Source of the DNA: an uncultured Desulfuromonadales bacterium
GTDB lineage: Bacteria; Desulfobacterota; Desulfuromonadia; Desulfuromonadales; Geopsychrobacteraceae
Length of the DNA stretch: 7,868 nucleotides
Reading direction: 5' to 3'
Assembly (NCBI GenBank): GCA_945788205.1
Contig: CALZLE010000372.1
Span: forward strand, 1-7,868
Positions 5,450-7,868 of this stretch are shown piece after piece. The notes beneath the pieces were generated by a model. That model searched no databases and was not told the DNA's origin. It was given only the letters and a program-made list of their open reading frames with translations. How positions within the stretch are numbered: position 1 is the stretch's first letter; every line of letters begins with the position of its first letter. A program made the position numbers and the translations under genes.

Positions 5450-6220
5450 ATGGCGTTGTTAACGAGAACCCGCATCCATGTCTGGTTTCGCCTGTTGTTC
5501 TTGCAGGGGAGCTGGAATTTTGAGCGATTACAGGGCCTCGGTTTCTTTTTTGCTATGTTACCGGCTTTGAAAAAACTGTACCCGCGCGAGCAATTGGCGA
5601 AGGTTGCCAAGGAGTATACCGGTTACTTCAATACTCATCCCTATCTGGCTCCTCTGGTTGCTGGTGTCGTTCTTAAAATGGAAGAAGAACGCGCGGTAAA
5701 ACAGAATCAGAATGCCGAGATTGATGAATTTAAAGAGATGGTCGCTGCACCATATGCGGCGATTGGTGATGCTCTGTTCTGGGGTGGTTTACGCCCCTTG
5801 GCCGCTGGAATCTCACTGTTTTTTGCCGCCAAAGGTCTTCTGTGGGCGCCTTTAGTGTTTTTGCTGCTCTACAATATTGTCCCTTTAACGTTTCGAGTCT
5901 CAGGATTTGTGCGTGGTTATCGGCAGGGGATTCACTCTGTAGAGTTTTTTCAGCGGCGGCGATTGCCGGACTGGGCAATTCATACCAAGGAAGCAGCAGT
6001 TGTTGTGCTGGGGGGATTAAGTGCCTTTCTGGTGTTTCAACACTTGCAGAGAGAAGAACTGGTCAGCTGGATCGGTCTGCTGACTTTACTTCCAATGATC
6101 TTGCTCGGGTTGCTGGCCCGCAAGGGGGTTTCGACGTTACTGCTGACTTTGATCAGTTCAATTGTCATTATTCTGCTAAGCCTTTTCTGGGCAGATGTGA
6201 CACATTTGATTGCAATATAA
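5450..6220 (+). CDS. PTS system mannose/fructose/sorbose-family EIID component
   Basis: The 256-residue protein is EIID, found only in the mannose PTS family, and pairs with EIIC in the membrane. Family signatures are all present: LQGSWNFERLQGLGF (18-32), YFNTHPYLAPLVAGV (59-73), and IGDALFWGGLRPLAAGI (105-121). The cytoplasmic-side N-terminal half is followed by hydrophobic segments at about 122-149, 183-198 and 206-247. E. coli ManZ is longer (~285), mainly at the N-terminus. ATG 5450 follows the EIIC stop by three bases; its own ribosome binding site is poor, so translation is probably coupled to EIIC. HPr follows after 14 bases. Confidence 0.94.
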   Translation: MALLTRTRIHVWFRLLFLQGSWNFERLQGLGFFFAMLPALKKLYPREQLAKVAKEYTGYFNTHPYLAPLVAGVVLKMEEERAVKQNQNAEIDEFKEMVAAPYAAIGDALFWGGLRPLAAGISLFFAAKGLLWAPLVFLLLYNIVPLTFRVSGFVRGYRQGIHSVEFFQRRRLPDWAIHTKEAAVVVLGGLSAFLVFQHLQREELVSWIGLLTLLPMILLGLLARKGVSTLLLTLISSIVIILLSLFWADVTHLIAI

Positions 6221-6234
6221 AGAGGGGCTCATAA

Positions 6235-6501
6235 ATGTTAAGTCGTAAGTTCACGATCAAGAATCGGCTTGGGCTGCATGCCAGGGCGGCGGCTCAGTTG
6301 GTGCAAACAGCCAACCAGTTTTCTGCGGAGGTGACTCTGCAGAAAGAGGATGTTGAAGTAAACGGAAAAAGTATTATGGGGATTTTGTTGCTGGCAGCAC
6401 CAAAGGGGACAGAGATTTCTGTTGCCATTGATGGCCCGGATGAAGAACGGGCGATGATTGTGCTCACTGATCTGATTGAGGATGGTTTTGGCGAAGATTG
6501 A
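6235..6501 (+). CDS. ptsH: Phosphocarrier protein HPr
   Basis: The 88-residue cytoplasmic phosphocarrier receives phosphate from enzyme I on His15 (NRLGLHARAAA, residues 10-20) and delivers it to EIIA proteins. Ser46 in the motif GKSIMGILLL (44-53) is at the position that HPr kinase phosphorylates in Bacillus, with Ile47, Met48 and Gly49 as in the recognised target sequence. The protein is therefore compatible with regulation by HprK encoded upstream. Length is standard (85-90). The ATG at 6235 has a strong site, AGGGG at 6223-6227, seven bases away. It lies between EIID and enzyme I and overlaps the latter's likely start. Confidence 0.97.
   Translation: MLSRKFTIKNRLGLHARAAAQLVQTANQFSAEVTLQKEDVEVNGKSIMGILLLAAPKGTEISVAIDGPDEERAMIVLTDLIEDGFGED
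6478..6481 (+). promoter_or_regulatory. Possible ribosome binding site bearing on the ptsI start
   Basis: GAGG at 6478-6481 abuts the ATG at 6482, too close to serve it, but is six bases from an in-frame TTG at 6488. It therefore favours TTG 6488 as the true enzyme I start despite the upstream ATG. Both starts lie inside the end of the HPr gene. Confidence 0.35.
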
Positions 6502-7868
6502 GATTGCAGTAGATACTTATCTGGTTGGTATCGGTGTTTCTCCGGGAATCAGTATCGGGGAGATAAACCTGCTTAATCAGAGTACTACCGTTGACGATTT
6601 GCCGATCACGACCGGCGACGTCGATAATGAGCTGGAGCGCTTTCATTGGGCCCTAGGGCAGGCACGCGATCAGCTGCAGGAAATCAAACAGACCGTTTCT
6701 CGAAAGAAACATCTGCGCGAGCATTTATATATTCTCGATACCCACCTGTTAATTCTCGAAGATGAGATGCTGGTTCAGGGGACAGAACAAGAGATTCGAC
6801 ATTTGAACAGCTCTGAGGGAGCGCTGAAAAAGACGCTCCACACCCTCAGGCAACTGTTTGAAAACATTGAAGATGAGTATCTGCGTGAGCGGCGTTCCGA
6901 TGTTGATGCGGTCGGTGGCCGGCTGATGCGGATACTAACCGGTGAGCACCAGCGCTCCATCACTGATATTGGACATAAAGCGCTGGTGGTTGCTCATGAC
7001 CTGTCTCCGGCAGATACCATGCAGATGGATCGCGAGCGGGTCCTCGGCTTTGTTACCGATAAGGGTGGCCAGACGTCACATACGGCTATTCTGGCCCGTT
7101 CGTTGGAAATTCCTGCCGTGGTTGGCCTGAATACGATTACCACACTGGTTTATGACGGCCTGCCAGCTATTATGGATGGTAGCAGTGGTATCGTGGTCCT
7201 CAATCCATCCGAAGAGACCTTCAAAGAGTATCTGAAGCGTAAGCAGAGCTACGATTATTTGGAAAGGGAGCTACACAGCTTCAAGGATTTGCCCGCAGTC
7301 ACCACCGATAATGAGCGGATAGCTTTGCGCGGCAACCTGGAGTTGGCAAGTGAGTTTCCTGCGGCACGCAACCATGGCACCGAAGGGGTTGGCCTGTATC
7401 GTACAGAGTTTCTCTATCTGGGGCGGAATGAACCTCCGAGTGAAGAGGAGCAGGTTGACGCTTACCGAGAAATCCTGGCTGAAATGCAGCCGTACCCGGT
7501 GACGATCCGGACCCTCGATATCGGTGGCGACAAGGTTGTTTCACAGCTAAATACCGTTGAAGAGGCCAACCCGGCTATGGGGCTGCGCGCGATCCGTTTT
7601 TCATTACGTGAGGGACGCTTGTTTAAAACTCAGTTGCGCGCAATTCTCCGTGCTTCGGTTTATGGCAAGGTCCGGCTTATGCTCCCGATGATCAGCGGGG
7701 TTGCTGAGCTGCGGACCTGTAAGCGGATTCTGCACGACGTTCAATGTGATTTAATGCAGGAAGGGGTCGATTTCGACCGGTCGATTGAAATCGGAATTAT
7801 GATCGAAACCCCGGCTGCTGTGTTGCTGGCTCCCATACTGGCTGAAGAGGTCGATTTCTTCTCCATCG
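6482..7868 (+). CDS. ptsI: Phosphoenolpyruvate-protein phosphotransferase, enzyme I (3' truncated by window edge)
   Basis: Enzyme I starts the PTS by autophosphorylating with PEP and passing the phosphate to HPr. The frame is open from 6482 to the last base (462 codons of about 575-590). The N-terminal IGVSPGISIG motif is at 16-25 and the active-site histidine is His200 in DKGGQTSHTAILARS. The PEP-binding barrel shows GLYRTEFLYL (Arg307), IRTLDIGGDK (Arg343, Asp350) and NPAMGLRAIR, and ends in GIMIETPAAVLLA and EVDFFSI. These positions are shifted by a constant 11 relative to E. coli PtsI (His189, Arg296, Arg332), so the fold is colinear. The start is ambiguous: ATG 6482 overlaps HPr by 20 bases; TTG 6488 has the better ribosome site. 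There is no N-terminal GAF domain, so this is the sugar-type enzyme I, not enzyme I-Ntr. The third residue of GGQTSH is Gln where Arg is common, a tolerated position. The missing end would carry the catalytic Cys and the dimer interface. Confidence 0.96.
   Translation, partial: MVLAKIEIAVDTYLVGIGVSPGISIGEINLLNQSTTVDDLPITTGDVDNELERFHWALGQARDQLQEIKQTVSRKKHLREHLYILDTHLLILEDEMLVQGTEQEIRHLNSSEGALKKTLHTLRQLFENIEDEYLRERRSDVDAVGGRLMRILTGEHQRSITDIGHKALVVAHDLSPADTMQMDRERVLGFVTDKGGQTSHTAILARSLEIPAVVGLNTITTLVYDGLPAIMDGSSGIVVLNPSEETFKEYLKRKQSYDYLERELHSFKDLPAVTTDNERIALRGNLELASEFPAARNHGTEGVGLYRTEFLYLGRNEPPSEEEQVDAYREILAEMQPYPVTIRTLDIGGDKVVSQLNTVEEANPAMGLRAIRFSLREGRLFKTQLRAILRASVYGKVRLMLPMISGVAELRTCKRILHDVQCDLMQEGVDFDRSIEIGIMIETPAAVLLAPILAEEVDFFSI

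Noticed and set aside
5961..5979. ATTGCC/GGCAAT inverted repeat inside EIID
   Set aside because: Six-base arms within coding sequence are expected by chance, and no neighbouring start or stop gives them a plausible role.
7064..7081. Gln in the enzyme I active-site motif GGQTSH where Arg is common
   Set aside because: That position is variable in the PEP-utilising enzyme signature; the catalytic His and the surrounding residues are intact, so loss of function is not suggested.

Overview
The window is an ordinary chromosomal, densely packed, all-plus-strand gene cluster from a Gram-negative bacterium, most likely a deltaproteobacterium of the Desulfuromonadales type (Geobacter, Pelobacter or Desulfuromonas relatives). 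The basis for that guess is the gene order rpoN, hpf, ptsN, hprK, rapZ, mannose-family PTS genes, HPr, enzyme I, together with mid-range GC content; it is inferred from gene order and protein character, not from a database search. No mobile element, CRISPR array, tRNA, rRNA or sign of recent transfer was seen.

Layout. Bases 1-689 are the C-terminal part of sigma-54 (rpoN, cut by the left edge). A 120-base gap holds a candidate promoter element, a perfect short hairpin and a strong Shine-Dalgarno for long-form hpf (810-1358). A strong intrinsic terminator follows, then ptsN (1437-1898), then a second intrinsic terminator. After that a tightly coupled run begins: hprK (2007-2981), rapZ (2978-3838, 4-base overlap), then the four parts of a mannose-family PTS as separate proteins: EIIA (3842-4237), EIIB (4257-4757), EIIC (4754-5446, TTG start) and EIID (5450-6220). 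HPr (6235-6501) and enzyme I (6482 to the right edge, cut at its 3' end) complete it. The enzyme I gene is open to the last base and its diagnostic motifs are all visible.

How the genes work together. Enzyme I takes phosphate from PEP and passes it to HPr His15; HPr can pass it to EIIA-Man His9, then EIIB His14, with EIIC/EIID as the membrane channel, and plausibly also to PtsN His67. HPr also carries Ser46, the site that HprK phosphorylates and dephosphorylates, so the cluster holds both the transfer chain and the regulatory kinase. RpoN, HPF and RapZ tie the PTS cluster to sigma-54 transcription, ribosome hibernation and (in enterobacteria) cell-envelope sugar control.

Points worth a second look are the two terminators that isolate ptsN, a perfect 11-base inverted repeat inside the 3' end of rapZ just before the EIIA gene, the hairpin in the hpf leader, and the co-occurrence of HprK, a Ser46-type HPr, PtsN and a complete EIIABCD set with an enzyme I that has no visible GAF domain. 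No wholly new system was recognised.
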